From positions 2,108,001 to 2,172,000 of the forward strand of contig CP073694.1 of the NCBI GenBank assembly GCA_018228705.1: 64,000 nt of DNA, read 5' to 3'. The DNA is from Dysosmobacter sp. Marseille-Q4140. Lineage in GTDB: Bacteria > Bacillota > Clostridia > Oscillospirales > Oscillospiraceae. Position 1 is the first letter of the stretch. Each line of letters begins with the position of its first letter. Positions 17,295 through 25,630 of this stretch are shown here, one piece after another. The notes below the pieces were generated by a model. That model was given only the letters and a program-made list of their open reading frames with translations, ran no database searches and was not told the DNA's origin. Position numbers and translations under genes: made by a program.

Positions 17295-17371
17295 GGCGGC
17301 ATAGCTCAGTTGGCTAGAGCATGCGGTTCATACCCGCAGTGTCCCCGGTTCAAATCCAGGTGCCGCTACCA
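17295..17371 (+). tRNA. tRNA-Met (CAT)
   Basis: A 77-nt cloverleaf: acceptor GGCGGCA/TGCCGCT, D arm AGCTCAGTTGGCTAGAGC, anticodon stem TGCGG/CCGCA with loop TTCATAC, T arm GGTTCAAATCC, and encoded CCA. It is followed by a short hairpin (17374-17404). Confidence 0.95.
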
Positions 17372-17410
17372 AATCCATGAAGCGCCGCCTGGCGCTCCAT
17401 GGATCTCCCT

Positions 17411-17485
17411 GGCCCGTTGGTCAAGTGGTTAAGACACGGCCCTTTCACGGCTGTAACATGGGTTCGAATCCCGTACGGGTCACCA
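17411..17485 (+). tRNA. tRNA-Glu (TTC)
   Basis: A 75-nt cloverleaf: acceptor GGCCCGT/ACGGGTC, anticodon stem CGGCC/GGCTG with loop CTTTCAC, T loop TTCGAAT, and encoded CCA. It is followed by the long hairpin ACCCATAAGACGC/GCGTCTTATGGGT (17486-17523), probably for processing. Confidence 0.95.
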
Positions 17486-17548
17486 ACCCATAAGACGCTG
17501 TGGCATCGCGGCGTCTTATGGGTCCCCTTAAAACGGCATATCCGAAAT

Positions 17549-17625
17549 GGAGGCTTAGCTCAGCTGGTTAGAGCGCCTGCTTCACACGCAGGAGGTCACT
17601 GGTTCGAGTCCAGTAGTCTCCACCA
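17549..17625 (+). tRNA. tRNA-Val (CAC), integration target
   Basis: A 77-nt cloverleaf: acceptor GGAGGCT/AGTCTCC, anticodon stem CCTGC/GCAGG with loop TTCACAC (anticodon CAC), T loop TTCGAGT, and encoded CCA. Its last 46 nt (17580-17625) recur exactly at 39346-39391 and with changes at 54167-54212 and 62648-62693. The gene is therefore the attachment site of a tandem stack of integrative elements and is kept intact by them. Confidence 0.95.
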
Positions 17626-17667
17626 AAAAGTTCCTGATTTCGCAAGAAATCAGGAACTTTTCTTTTT
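17626..17667 (+). terminator. Terminator of the tRNA cluster
   Basis: Perfect 16-bp arms AAAAGTTCCTGATTTC / GAAATCAGGAACTTTT, with a GCAA loop, are followed by CTTTTT. A near copy lies after the degenerate attachment site at 54213-54250. Confidence 0.85.
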
Positions 17668-17754
17668 ATTCACCGCGAAAAAGTTTGCTTTAAATTTCTG
17701 CTTTTTCTCCGACCAATACATTGACCAATACGGCGATAGCTGCCGATAGAATGA

Positions 17755-17791
17755 GGCAGCACCGGGCAGGAATTCCTCGCCCGGTGCTGCC
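17755..17791 (-). terminator. Terminator of the two-gene cassette, copy of the integrase terminator
   Basis: The stem GGCAGCACCGGGC / GCCCGGTGCTGCC has the loop AGGAATTCCTC. Nearly the same hairpin with the same flanks occurs at 20249-20282 after the integrase, and a decayed third copy lies at 54325-54363. The two-gene cassette therefore lies between duplicated terminators. Confidence 0.7.
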
Positions 17792-17798
17792 GTGATGG

Positions 17799-18479
17799 TT
17801 ACGATCTTTTTGTATGGTCAGAAAAAATCCAGCCTTCCATCTCACACGCGTCTGCAAGCGCTTTGGTGAGCTTTTTGATCGGAAAGTCTGGTGCGGTTTG
17901 TATAATGAGTACCAAATGTCCCCAATCCACATGCAGGTTTAGAAGAGCGCTCTTCTCCAGTGTCGAACCTTCATCAAAATGAAGAGGAAACTCTTTTTTC
18001 AGAATAGAACAATTCAGATAGACGTCCGCCCAAGGAATCTCCGTATGGATACACTGATAGAGCGATGTATACAATCCTTTGGGCAGCCGGTCAAAGAGAA
18101 ATATATGCTTTTCCCCTTTGTCCACCTTCTCTTCTTTGAACCAACGGCACTGTTCCAACGCCATTTGGCGCAGTTCTGGAAAGCGCGCCTCCCACAGGGC
18201 ACAGGTGTGTCCGGTATAGTCCGACACGGTCAGCGCCACAGGTAGCCCGGCACTGACCTCTTCCACAGTGCGCTGTACAATCGCATGGAAGGGGCGCAGC
18301 GCTTCCTCCTGTTCGGCCGAGGCCGCCAGCGCCCCATATCCGCCGGGAAGTCCGTATGATCCCGTCATGCCGGCAGTTGCTTCCTCTGCCCGGAACTCTC
18401 CGGGCATCAGCCAAAACTCCCCTAAGCGCAGTTCGTTAAGCGACCTGTCGGTTCTTTCTTTTCGTTTCCGGAAAACCAT
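17799..18479 (-). CDS. Protein of unknown function, partner of the upstream 556-residue protein
   Basis: A 226-residue protein that I cannot place in a family. It has no signal peptide or membrane segment. The N-terminus is basic (FRKRKERTD), followed by a Gly-rich stretch (GMTGSYGLPGGYGALAA) and a mixed alpha/beta region with VALTVSDYTGHTCALWE, KHIFLFDRLPKGLYTSLYQCIH and LHVDWGHLVLIIQ. ATG 18479 lies 2 bp past the stop of the preceding gene and has GGGAG at ideal spacing; GTG 18485 would overlap that stop. Tight coupling and cytoplasmic character fit an immunity, chaperone or regulatory partner of the larger protein. That role is inference. Confidence 0.75.
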   Translation of the reverse strand: MVFRKRKERTDRSLNELRLGEFWLMPGEFRAEEATAGMTGSYGLPGGYGALAASAEQEEALRPFHAIVQRTVEEVSAGLPVALTVSDYTGHTCALWEARFPELRQMALEQCRWFKEEKVDKGEKHIFLFDRLPKGLYTSLYQCIHTEIPWADVYLNCSILKKEFPLHFDEGSTLEKSALLNLHVDWGHLVLIIQTAPDFPIKKLTKALADACEMEGWIFSDHTKRS

Positions 18480-18481
18480 AG

Positions 18482-20152
18482 TCACTCTCCCACATCTGTG
18501 ATATCAATTACCCATTTTCCCAAAGAGGAACCTGCATAGGAACCTGCAACACCAAGGATCAATCCGCCGGCAATCCCGCCCACAGCAGTGCCAAGTCCTG
18601 GCAAAATTGCCGTACCGATTGCAGCACCTGCCAGAGCGCCGCCTTTGGCGCCGAGTGCACCTCCTGCCCAACTGCCGCCAATACTTGCAGCTGTACTATA
18701 AGTCTTTTTCCCGATTTTCTGATCGGCGTCATGTAGATCCCCGTCAATGACATTACATAGTTCCAAAGCATCCAGTGCTGCTCCCGCGACCAACAGCACT
18801 CTCCCTGCGATCCTGACTACTTTGGCTGAGTGCTGAAAATCTTTCAGGATATCATAGGCTTCTTTGGAAATCTCGGTATGATCCAATTTGGATGCAAGCC
18901 TTTTCTGCCACGCCGAAGCATCTGGGAGCGCATCCACATTGATATGGTAATAGCTTGTATTCCCTTTGTAGGGGTGTAAATCGGCCCTGAAAAGTGGCAT
19001 ATTACTTTCAGAGGATACAAGGCGTGAAAAATTCCGCCCATCTCTTGTGATTTTGGTTGCAGCCCGAATTCCCGTCCAACTGCTTTGGAGCGGGTCAAGC
19101 CATGCCAGAGTTGGAAAGGTACCTCGCGCTAATTCATCCAGAAAGCTCTCACGAGCACCGTCAGTCTTTTTTCCGTAAACTCCGTCCTCCAGCAGCCGCC
19201 CACCTAAATTCAATTCGTTGAATCTTTGCTGTAACTGGCGGATTTTTGCTGCATCGCCACCCACAAACCATGCCAGCCGCTCGATCATGCTGTCGGAAAT
19301 ACCTGTGCTGATCCCGCAGCGTTCCAGTTCGCTAACAGCGGCACGCAGGTTCCGGGCTGTATCGTCTGTGATATAGTTGTTCTCTCGTTCGTTTTGCGAT
19401 AAATCCCGTTGTAATTGGCGTGCGATATCTTCCAAGGAGCCCTTTATGCCTCCATCGTAGTCATCGCTGTATATGGCAGGAAGATCCTGCAAAAGGACCT
19501 TCCGTTCCACATAGTTCAGATATTCTCTGCTGCCAATGGAATACCCACAACGCCCCCGCAGATCTGCCGATTCATTGTTGCTACGGTATGTGTTCAGTAC
19601 ATCCCGTAAGAATTCTTTATCCTTTCCCTGTGAAATATCCTGGAGGAATGCAGTCTTTCTTGCATTGCTCCCTGCCGCAAAGGAAATACTCCAATCCACA
19701 GCCTTTTGAAGCAAATCAAGACACTCACTGGCAAAGAAGTCTGAACAGTTCTTAATTTTTTGAATTGCGGTTTGGACAGCCTGATCGTCACGCAAAGAAC
19801 TGCCTGGGAGATAAAAAGAGGATAGATTCAGGATTCCTATGCAGTCACTGCTATGGCTGCAAAAACTGCCGGACATCCTGCATACATCATATAGCGATTG
19901 TACCTGCTTGGCAAGTGCGCTCCTTCGATCAGAGGATATATTGCGAATGACGTTTATGTGTTCCTGCAAGTCGTCGTAGATCTCTTCCACTGCGGCGCCA
20001 GCACGGTTCCCCACCTCCCGTAATGTTTCGTGGTAATTCGTTTCTGACGGTCTTTGCATCAGCGTGCCAAAAAAAGTGGCGCGGTTTACGCGGTTCCAAT
20101 AGTCACTGCTCCCCAAAACAGCACCGTTTTCACCAGTTGCTTCCTTGCTCAT
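18482..20152 (-). CDS. Large protein with PG-binding-like segment and glycine-zipper membrane tail
   Basis: 556 residues, not a recognised family. There is no signal peptide. Residues 60-300 are helical and Cys-containing. Residues 304-334 (IRQLQQRFNELN...LEDGVYGKKTDGA) resemble a PG_binding_1 repeat. Residues 385-440 include HPYKGNTSYYHINVDALPD. A hydrophobic helix lies at 446-466, and a Gly/Ala-rich zipper at 488-548 (SIGGSWAGGALGAKGGALAG, then GTAVGGIAGGLILGVAGSYA) is typical of pore-forming or membrane-inserting proteins. ATG 20152 follows CAGGAGGGAAACCT. Together with the coupled small gene it resembles an effector/partner pair carried as cargo. Antibacterial, phage-defence or secretion roles are possible but unproven. 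Confidence 0.7.
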   Translation of the reverse strand: MSKEATGENGAVLGSSDYWNRVNRATFFGTLMQRPSETNYHETLREVGNRAGAAVEEIYDDLQEHINVIRNISSDRRSALAKQVQSLYDVCRMSGSFCSHSSDCIGILNLSSFYLPGSSLRDDQAVQTAIQKIKNCSDFFASECLDLLQKAVDWSISFAAGSNARKTAFLQDISQGKDKEFLRDVLNTYRSNNESADLRGRCGYSIGSREYLNYVERKVLLQDLPAIYSDDYDGGIKGSLEDIARQLQRDLSQNERENNYITDDTARNLRAAVSELERCGISTGISDSMIERLAWFVGGDAAKIRQLQQRFNELNLGGRLLEDGVYGKKTDGARESFLDELARGTFPTLAWLDPLQSSWTGIRAATKITRDGRNFSRLVSSESNMPLFRADLHPYKGNTSYYHINVDALPDASAWQKRLASKLDHTEISKEAYDILKDFQHSAKVVRIAGRVLLVAGAALDALELCNVIDGDLHDADQKIGKKTYSTAASIGGSWAGGALGAKGGALAGAAIGTAILPGLGTAVGGIAGGLILGVAGSYAGSSLGKWVIDITDVGE

Positions 20153-20191
20153 AGGTTTCCCTCCTGAAAGTTTTCTCAAATACATGCTTAC

Positions 20192-20220
20192 GTATGAAAA
20201 ATTTGCATGTTTCTGTGCAA
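20192..20220 (-). promoter_or_regulatory. Promoter of the two-gene cassette
   Basis: On the minus strand TTGCAC (20215-20220) and TCATAC (20192-20197) have 17 bp between them, 40 bp before the large gene. Confidence 0.45.
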
Positions 20221-20248
20221 CAAACTGACAGAATATTTACCAGAAAGG

Positions 20249-20282
20249 CAGCACCGGGCAGGAATTTCCCAGCCCGGTGCTG
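20249..20282 (-). terminator. Terminator of the integrase gene
   Basis: The stem CAGCACCGGGC / GCCCGGTGCTG is 20 bp after the integrase stop. It is homologous to the hairpin at 17755-17791. Confidence 0.65.
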
Positions 20283-20302
20283 TCTTATGTTTATTTTGAT
20301 GG

Positions 20303-21460
20303 TTACATCGCCTTTCCAATTACATCGCCCATCGTATCCGCTGCCTCCCGCATCATATCCGGCGTGGCGTGGGTGTAGGTGCTGAGAGTGAAGCCCGCAC
20401 TGTAATGTCCCAGGGTACTGGACAGGGTCTTCACATCCACCCCGTTCTTCAGAGAGAGCGTGGCGAAGGTATGCCGGAGATCGTGGAACCGGATGTGCTC
20501 GGTGCCGATGGCTTTCAGGATCTTCTCGTGGGTGTGCCGGAAGGAATCTGGATCGAACATCCCACCCGTCTTGGGCGACGGGAACATATAGGGATTTCCC
20601 GGGTGCTTCTTGTGCTCTTCCACCAGCAACTCCACCGCCTGCTGTGAAACCGGCAGAACGCGGATAGAATTGTGGGTCTTGGGCTGGCTTACTACCAGTT
20701 CTCCCTTAGTGCGCGTCACCTGCTTCGTGATGGAGATGGTTCGGTTCTCCACGTCCAAGTCCGTCCAGAGGAGGGCCAGCAGCTCTCCCCTTCTCAGTCC
20801 CGTGGTCAGTTCCAGATAGAAGGGTGCCAGTAATCCCCGCTTGTCTGCTTCCATCAGATAGGGCCGAATCTTCTCTTCCGGCAGGACCTTCATCTCCCGC
20901 TTTTCCATCTTTGGCAGCTTGCAGCCTCTCGCGGGGTTCACCAGGATCAGCCGCTCCGCCACAGCCTGCTCCAGGCAGTTATTCAGCAAGGTATGGATAC
21001 CGTGGACCACCCGGACGCTGAGCCCCTTGTTCTTCAACTGAATGTGCTTGTACCGCTGTACTCGACCGTTCTTCTGGAGATCGTTGTAGAACTTCTGGAT
21101 CTGGATCGTGGAGAGCTTGTCCAGCTTGATGTCCCCCAGTCCAGGGATGATGTGGTTGTTGATGTAGTTCAAATAATAGTCCTTGGTGTTCTCACGAAGC
21201 CTGGGCTCGGCGTAGACCTCGTACCACATCTGCACCCAGCTTTTTACCGTGTGAGTGCCGCTGCGATTCATGTCCAGCCGCTGGCTGTCCGCAATGGCCT
21301 TTTTCAGCTTCTCCTTGACCTCCGCCTGGGTCTTCCCCAATACATTCTTAATTTTCTGCCTCCCGGTCGCCGGGTCATAGGACGCTGTGTAGAACCCCTC
21401 CCACCTACCATCCTTCCGTTTGCGGATGCTGCCTTCTCCGTTAGCTCGTTTCTTTCCCAT
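20303..21460 (-). CDS. int: Tyrosine-type site-specific integrase
   Basis: A complete 385-residue integrase of the Tn916/phage type. The N-terminal arm-binding domain (GSIRKRKDGRWEGFYTASYD) is followed by a core-binding SAM-like domain (about 70-165) and the catalytic domain. Catalytic residues are visible: Arg223 in GLRRGE, His326 and Arg329 in HDLRHT, His352 in LGHY, and the nucleophile Tyr362 in STYTH. It sits next to the tRNA-Val attachment site, as expected, apart from the cassette between them, with excisionase and relaxase genes upstream in the same direction. A deleted homologue is at 54378-54826. Confidence 0.95.
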   Translation of the reverse strand: MGKKRANGEGSIRKRKDGRWEGFYTASYDPATGRQKIKNVLGKTQAEVKEKLKKAIADSQRLDMNRSGTHTVKSWVQMWYEVYAEPRLRENTKDYYLNYINNHIIPGLGDIKLDKLSTIQIQKFYNDLQKNGRVQRYKHIQLKNKGLSVRVVHGIHTLLNNCLEQAVAERLILVNPARGCKLPKMEKREMKVLPEEKIRPYLMEADKRGLLAPFYLELTTGLRRGELLALLWTDLDVENRTISITKQVTRTKGELVVSQPKTHNSIRVLPVSQQAVELLVEEHKKHPGNPYMFPSPKTGGMFDPDSFRHTHEKILKAIGTEHIRFHDLRHTFATLSLKNGVDVKTLSSTLGHYSAGFTLSTYTHATPDMMREAADTMGDVIGKAM

Positions 21461-21463
21461 CTG

Positions 21464-21778
21464 TCATCTCTCCCTTCCTGCCAACTCACAGGCCCGCTGC
21501 TCGTCCTCGTTTTCAAAGTTGTACGGCGGCTGGTCTGCCAGCAGCTCCTGCTGGATACCCTGGGCCAGACGGTAACCGGAGATGAAGCTGTTGAGACACG
21601 CTTCCTCCCGCAGAGCGTCTTCCAGATCTGCCACCTTCAGGAGCAGCTTCCGTTCCGGCTAATTCAGCAGACGGGTGAGCTGCCTGTAGGTCCGTTCAAT
21701 TTTTCTGTCCAGATACTCTGCCCTCCGGGATGTCGTCTCGAACCTGTAGCAGAGGGCTTTCATATAATCACGCATCAT
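21464..21778 (-). pseudogene. Small accessory-element protein (DUF6809-like) with an in-frame amber codon
   Basis: From ATG 21778 the frame reads MMRDYMKALCYRFETTSRRA and on to residue 39. It then meets TAG (21661-21659) and continues open for another 64 codons (LEDALREEACLNSFISGYRLAQGI) to TGA four bases before the integrase start. The second half resembles small helical proteins often found beside integrases in clostridial elements. A single nonsense change has probably inactivated it. Confidence 0.6.
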
Positions 21779-21903
21779 GAATCGCCTCCTATCAGCGACA
21801 CACAATACCATGCCCTGACCTCAATAGCCATCCCAACTCAGCAGAGTTATCAATTTGTTAGCAAATTCAAAGCGGCACCCGGTTTTCCGGGTGCCGCTGT
21901 TTT

Positions 21904-22119
21904 TTACTGGGTCTCCTGCTTCCCCACATTTCGCTTGATCCATTCCCGAAGTTCATCCTTGGGGATCACGATGCGATTACCGATCCTCAGTGCAGGAAAG
22001 CCTTCCGAACGAGCTAGCTCACAAGCCCCGGCACGGGAGATTCCCAGCACCGCTGCCATCTCCGGAACCGAGAGCATCAGCGGCAGATCTTCGTAAGACT
22101 TGAATGTTCCTTTTTTCAC
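21904..22119 (-). CDS. xis: Excisionase-type winged-helix DNA-binding protein
   Basis: A 71-residue protein with the MerR/excisionase HTH_17 pattern: LMLSVPEMAAVLGISRAGACELARS, then FPALRIGNRIVIPKDELREWI. It starts at GTG 22119 with AAAGGA six bases upstream. Its place between integrase and relaxase is that of an excision directionality factor in clostridial integrative elements. The 124 bp to the integrase-side pseudogene are empty. Confidence 0.85.
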   Translation of the reverse strand: MKKGTFKSYEDLPLMLSVPEMAAVLGISRAGACELARSEGFPALRIGNRIVIPKDELREWIKRNVGKQETQ

Positions 22120-22160
22120 TGGATATCCTTTCTCCTCTCCAGCCGTGGGAGAGGTTTTTA

Positions 22161-22209
22161 TTTGTTATGCTTCGTCTTGTTGATACACTTCCTCCCCATC
22201 TGGTGGAGG
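22161..22209. repeat. Copy A of a dispersed element repeat
   Basis: It contains TTCGTCTTGTTGATACACTT followed by CC...CCCATCTGGTGGAGG. Related copies lie at 24961-25013, 62327-62378 and (partial) 62770-62795. They are always noncoding or at a gene end, next to element ends or mobilisation genes. Confidence 0.6.
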
Positions 22210-22251
22210 GCGTGTTCTGCAATCAATGGACCTCGCAAAGATTGCAGACGA

Positions 22252-24219
22252 TCACCACCCCTTCATAGTCATGCCGCCCCAGGTCTGGGTTTGCTCTTCT
22301 TCATGGTCGTCAGGCTGATGCCCCAGGGCGATCCGCATCTCCTGGAGTTCCTGCATTCTCTTGCGGTCGATGTGCATGCGCGGCTGTGCGGGCGCACTGG
22401 GCACGTTGTCCCGGAAGATATTGCTCATGTGGTAGAGCAGGCGGGATACTGTCAGCAGCAGTTCCGGGCGTTGCCATTGCTCCTGCCTGTCCAGAATGTA
22501 CTGAGCATAGGGATGACCAAACGCATCCGCCATCCGAAAGCAGTTCCACGCCGCTTCTTCGTCTTTGGGGACGCCGTTTCCGGTGAGGTACAGCTTCCCC
22601 AGCAGATAGTTCGCCCAGGGATGATTGTTGTCAGCGGCGTGGCGGAGATATTCCGCCGCTTTGACTGCGTCCTTTCGCACAGACCTGCCTGTCAGGTATA
22701 CCTTCCCCATCCGATAGGCAGCGTCTGTGCTCCCGTTTCGAGCTGCTCGTTCCAACCAGTGAAGGCCGTTGGAAGTATCATGCACCTCCGGATCGTCAGA
22801 GAGATATAGCTTGCCAAGGGCATATTGAGCCGCGGGCAGATTTCGCTTTGCCGCCAGCTCCAGCCAGTGGGCGGCTTGTTCCGCGTCTGGCAGCAGCAAG
22901 CCGCCGTCCCGGTACAGCAGTCCCAGGAAGTACTGGGCATGAACATCACCGTACTCCGCCAGCTGTTCCAGATCCTCTGCTACCTCATCTCGCTGGGCCA
23001 GCGGCAGCTTCCTGTCTTCGATCCTGGCACGCAGTCGCAGGCACTCGTAGGAGACTTCCCAGTTTTCCACCCACTCGCCCCGTTCTTCCATCTTCTCGTC
23101 CTCGAAGGTGATCTTGCCCAGGCGGATATTCTCTGCCTCCCGGATGACAGCGTTCCGGATGGCCCGGAACTCCTTCTGTTTTGACAGCGGCGGACGCTGC
23201 TGTTTCTTTCCCGAGTAGAACTCATTGACCTGACACTGGAGCTCCCACCACTTCTGATAGCACTCGTTGACGACAGGAACGCACTCCAGCTGATCCACGA
23301 TCTCATCCACCTGCCGCTTCATGGGCCGCGGAAGATAACCGTAGGACTTCTTGCCTTTGACCTCACCCAGCTGCCGGGACAGCTTCCAGATCATCTGCTC
23401 TGCCTGGGTGTGCTCACAGATTGTATCCCGCATCTGCTGGGACAGTTCCAGCATGACTTTCCGAGTCACTTTCACCAGTTCATCTCGTGAGACAGACTTT
23501 TGCTCGTAGACATGGAGCAGTTCCTGTTGGAAGATATCGTTGGTGAGCTGGGACTTCATCTGGCGGATGCCATCCCGGTCCAAGTGTGCTTGTCCCGGTT
23601 TCACCGACCAGGCCATCATGTGGACGTGAGGATGATGGCCTTCATCATGGAACGCCGCGTACCACCGGAAGTCTTGAGGCGGGATGCGCATGGCTACCGC
23701 GATGTCGTTCCGGTGCGCACGGATCAGTGCCCGCCATGCCTGCGCATTGTTGTAGCCAAGACGTTCCGCGTCCTCCCGGTGCAGAGAGATGATGTGTGTC
23801 CAGACATTGCCGGTGTAGTGCTCCAGTTCGGACATGGCGGCATCCAGATCCACACGATCCGTGTCACCGAACAGGCCGTGGTCACCCAGCCGCTCGGCGC
23901 GGGGCCGGGTGGCGATGTACTTCATGTAGCCATCCGTCTGCTGCACCTGCTTCCAGTGTTCCTCCAGCGCCAGCGTGATCAGCGACGAGGCGTTGGCTTT
24001 CGTCGGATGCGTTGTGTAGTCCTCATACTCCAGCAGCTCCTTCACATCCGGGAAGTCTTTCGCCAGCTTTGTGATGAGCTGTTCCTGCTTGCGGGTTGGC
24101 GGACGGTCATCCGGGATGATCTCCACCCGCTCCCGCGTTGCGATGTAGCAAAGGTAACCGTCTGCACCCTGACCACCTCCGCACTTGATGTACGGACTCT
24201 TGACGATCAGTCTTGCCAT
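22252..24219 (-). CDS. MobP-type relaxase with C-terminal Sel1 repeats
   Basis: A 655-residue conjugative relaxase that would nick the transfer origin. The N-terminal catalytic domain (about 1-250) has the three-histidine metal motif in HDEGHHPHVHMMAW (about 191-204) and the typical DFRWYAAFHD before it. After a coiled middle region, residues about 420-590 form Sel1/TPR-like repeats (AQYFLGLLYRDG, AQYALGKLYLS, AAYRMGKVYLTG, ANYLLGKLYLTG, AQYILDR), which normally bind proteins. The gene overlaps the upstream ribbon-helix-helix gene by 13 bp. No type IV secretion genes are seen nearby, so transfer would need a helper or the missing part of the element. Confidence 0.9.
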   Translation of the reverse strand: MARLIVKSPYIKCGGGQGADGYLCYIATRERVEIIPDDRPPTRKQEQLITKLAKDFPDVKELLEYEDYTTHPTKANASSLITLALEEHWKQVQQTDGYMKYIATRPRAERLGDHGLFGDTDRVDLDAAMSELEHYTGNVWTHIISLHREDAERLGYNNAQAWRALIRAHRNDIAVAMRIPPQDFRWYAAFHDEGHHPHVHMMAWSVKPGQAHLDRDGIRQMKSQLTNDIFQQELLHVYEQKSVSRDELVKVTRKVMLELSQQMRDTICEHTQAEQMIWKLSRQLGEVKGKKSYGYLPRPMKRQVDEIVDQLECVPVVNECYQKWWELQCQVNEFYSGKKQQRPPLSKQKEFRAIRNAVIREAENIRLGKITFEDEKMEERGEWVENWEVSYECLRLRARIEDRKLPLAQRDEVAEDLEQLAEYGDVHAQYFLGLLYRDGGLLLPDAEQAAHWLELAAKRNLPAAQYALGKLYLSDDPEVHDTSNGLHWLERAARNGSTDAAYRMGKVYLTGRSVRKDAVKAAEYLRHAADNNHPWANYLLGKLYLTGNGVPKDEEAAWNCFRMADAFGHPYAQYILDRQEQWQRPELLLTVSRLLYHMSNIFRDNVPSAPAQPRMHIDRKRMQELQEMRIALGHQPDDHEEEQTQTWGGMTMKGW

Positions 24220-24635
24220 CCATTATCACCGTCCCGCTGCTCCTGCGCACGCTTTGCCATCTTCTCCAGCTGCAGATGGCCGTTGAGCTTCTTCACGCGA
24301 GCCACACTCTCCGCGTGTTTTTTCCGGAGATACTCCTCGTCCAAATGGACGCAGTCCGCGAGAACGCTCACTCCCTGATCCAGTTCTACCGCTTGCTTGA
24401 AGAGCAGGGACGACATCCGCTTCTCCAGTTGATCCAATCTGCCGTCCAGATAGGACTGCACCGAGGACGGTAGGAACATACCGGCATTGTTTGCGCTGAG
24501 ATAGTCCAGATAGAAGTTGATGGCGTTCTCGATAAATCCGGTGAGACTGCGGCTGCCGTCTTCCGTATAACGCCGCTCCAGCCGCGCTTTCATCTCCGGC
24601 GTCAGGTAGAGGGCAAATTTTTCTTTTTGGCTCAT
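24207..24635 (-). CDS. MobC-like mobilisation accessory protein
   Basis: A 142-residue protein with an N-terminal ribbon-helix-helix-like segment (KFALYLTPEMKARLERRYTEDGSRSLTGFIENAINFYLDYL), followed by a helical, coiled-coil-prone tail rich in Lys, Glu and Arg. Such proteins bind the transfer origin and help the relaxase. ATG 24635 follows AAAGGAGGCCTTT; the longer open frame upstream crosses the transfer-origin region and was rejected. Its end overlaps the relaxase start by 13 bp, implying translational coupling. Confidence 0.8.
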   Translation of the reverse strand: MSQKEKFALYLTPEMKARLERRYTEDGSRSLTGFIENAINFYLDYLSANNAGMFLPSSVQSYLDGRLDQLEKRMSSLLFKQAVELDQGVSVLADCVHLDEEYLRKKHAESVARVKKLNGHLQLEKMAKRAQEQRDGDNGWQD

Positions 24636-24765
24636 AAAGGCCTCCTTTCTTCGGGTTGACCCCTGGTTTTTTCTTGTGGGCGTAAGCGCTGCAGGATAAC
24701 GACCGCAGAATTTCTTTTCTCTGCTATTTTTGACCCCATTTTCGAGGCCGCGGAAACTCCCGTAA

Positions 24766-24818
24766 CTGCCCGCACTGCGGGCAGATGTGCCTCGTGAATG
24801 CTGGGGTTGTGACCCCAG
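24766..24818. other. Candidate transfer origin (two inverted repeats)
   Basis: CTGCCCGC-ACT-GCGGGCAG (24766-24784) and CTGGGGT-TGTG-ACCCCAG (24801-24818) lie in the 330-bp noncoding gap directly upstream of the mobilisation genes, the usual place of oriT. The nick site cannot be assigned. The rest of 24636-24963 shows no gene. Confidence 0.5.
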
Positions 24819-24960
24819 GTCTTTATCCAGCTTTTTCTTTCGTCCTCCGCAGAGCCTCAAAAGTGGCCCAAATTCGTCTGAAATCCCCGGGAGGGGCTGG
24901 GACCCTGCCGGGTCCCGAACCGCTCCACACAGGGCCTCACAGGGGCACATGAGCTTATCC

Positions 24961-25013
24961 TTGTTATCCTTCGTCTTGTTGATACACTTCCCCACCATCT
25001 CCTGCGGTGGAGC
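24961..25013. repeat. Copy B of the dispersed element repeat
   Basis: TTGTTATCCTTCGTCTTGTT, continuing GATACACTTCCCCACCATCT and a GGTGG reversal. It overlaps the end of the HTH gene. It matches copy A (22161) and copy C (62327) over about 35 bases. Confidence 0.6.
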
Positions 25014-25344
25014 TCCTGCCTGCACGATGCCCCGCAGTGGGAAGCGCAGGCAACGGCAGGATGTAGTAGTGGTTGTTACCCTGGAGCCACTTACCATTCC
25101 TTGCACACCGTGAAGTCTTGACCTTGCGGATGAATCCACGATCCACCAACTGCTTGACTGCATCCCGCGCAGCGTTTTCCGAGCAGTTACAGTGCAGTGC
25201 GATGGTCTTGATGCTGGGCCAGCATAGATCTTTCTGCCCGGCGCAGCAAACCAGGTAGCTGTATACTGCCAGTGGGATTGGCTTCAGATCATAGCAGAAG
25301 ATGGCATTGCTCATTTGATAAAATCGTTCACTAAGAATCGGCAT
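24964..25344 (-). CDS. Helix-turn-helix replication-initiator-like protein
   Basis: 126 residues. The winged helix (AVYSYLVCCAGQKDLCWPSIKTIALHCNCSENAARDAVKQLVDRGFI) resembles the HTH_36/RepA-N type domain found at the start of clostridial plasmid and element operons. ATG 25344 follows CGGAGGTACTCT. It is the first long gene after a strong promoter and attenuator-like leader and precedes the mobilisation genes. It could act as an initiator of element replication or as an operon regulator. Its C-terminus (GGEVYQQDEG) is encoded by the dispersed repeat. Confidence 0.7.
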   Translation of the reverse strand: MPILSERFYQMSNAIFCYDLKPIPLAVYSYLVCCAGQKDLCWPSIKTIALHCNCSENAARDAVKQLVDRGFIRKVKTSRCARNGKWLQGNNHYYILPLPALPTAGHRAGRSSTAGDGGEVYQQDEG

Positions 25345-25630
25345 AGAGTACCTCCGTGTTCTTTTCAAAATTCAGAGAACAAAAATCTTGCGTTCCGGAA
25401 GTCTCTCTGTTAGACTGTTTGCAGATGGAGTCTGCGTTTTTCGGAACGCGGCGCGCCGCCGGACTGTTGCAGCAGTTTCGGCGGCTTTCCTTTTTGATCA
25501 GGAAATCCACTTTGTTTTTGCGCTGTGCGTGAATGCATATCACCACCGTTCTTAAAAATTCTGTTGTCCAGCAACTTGTGTTTAACCACTCATCGACATT
25601 CCTCCTTTCTTTCTCCCTAGAAAACAAAAA

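Noticed and set aside
25331..25627. Minus-strand 98-codon frame before the HTH gene
   Set aside because: Its start lacks a ribosome site and it runs through the gene's own ribosome site; the region is better explained as leader.
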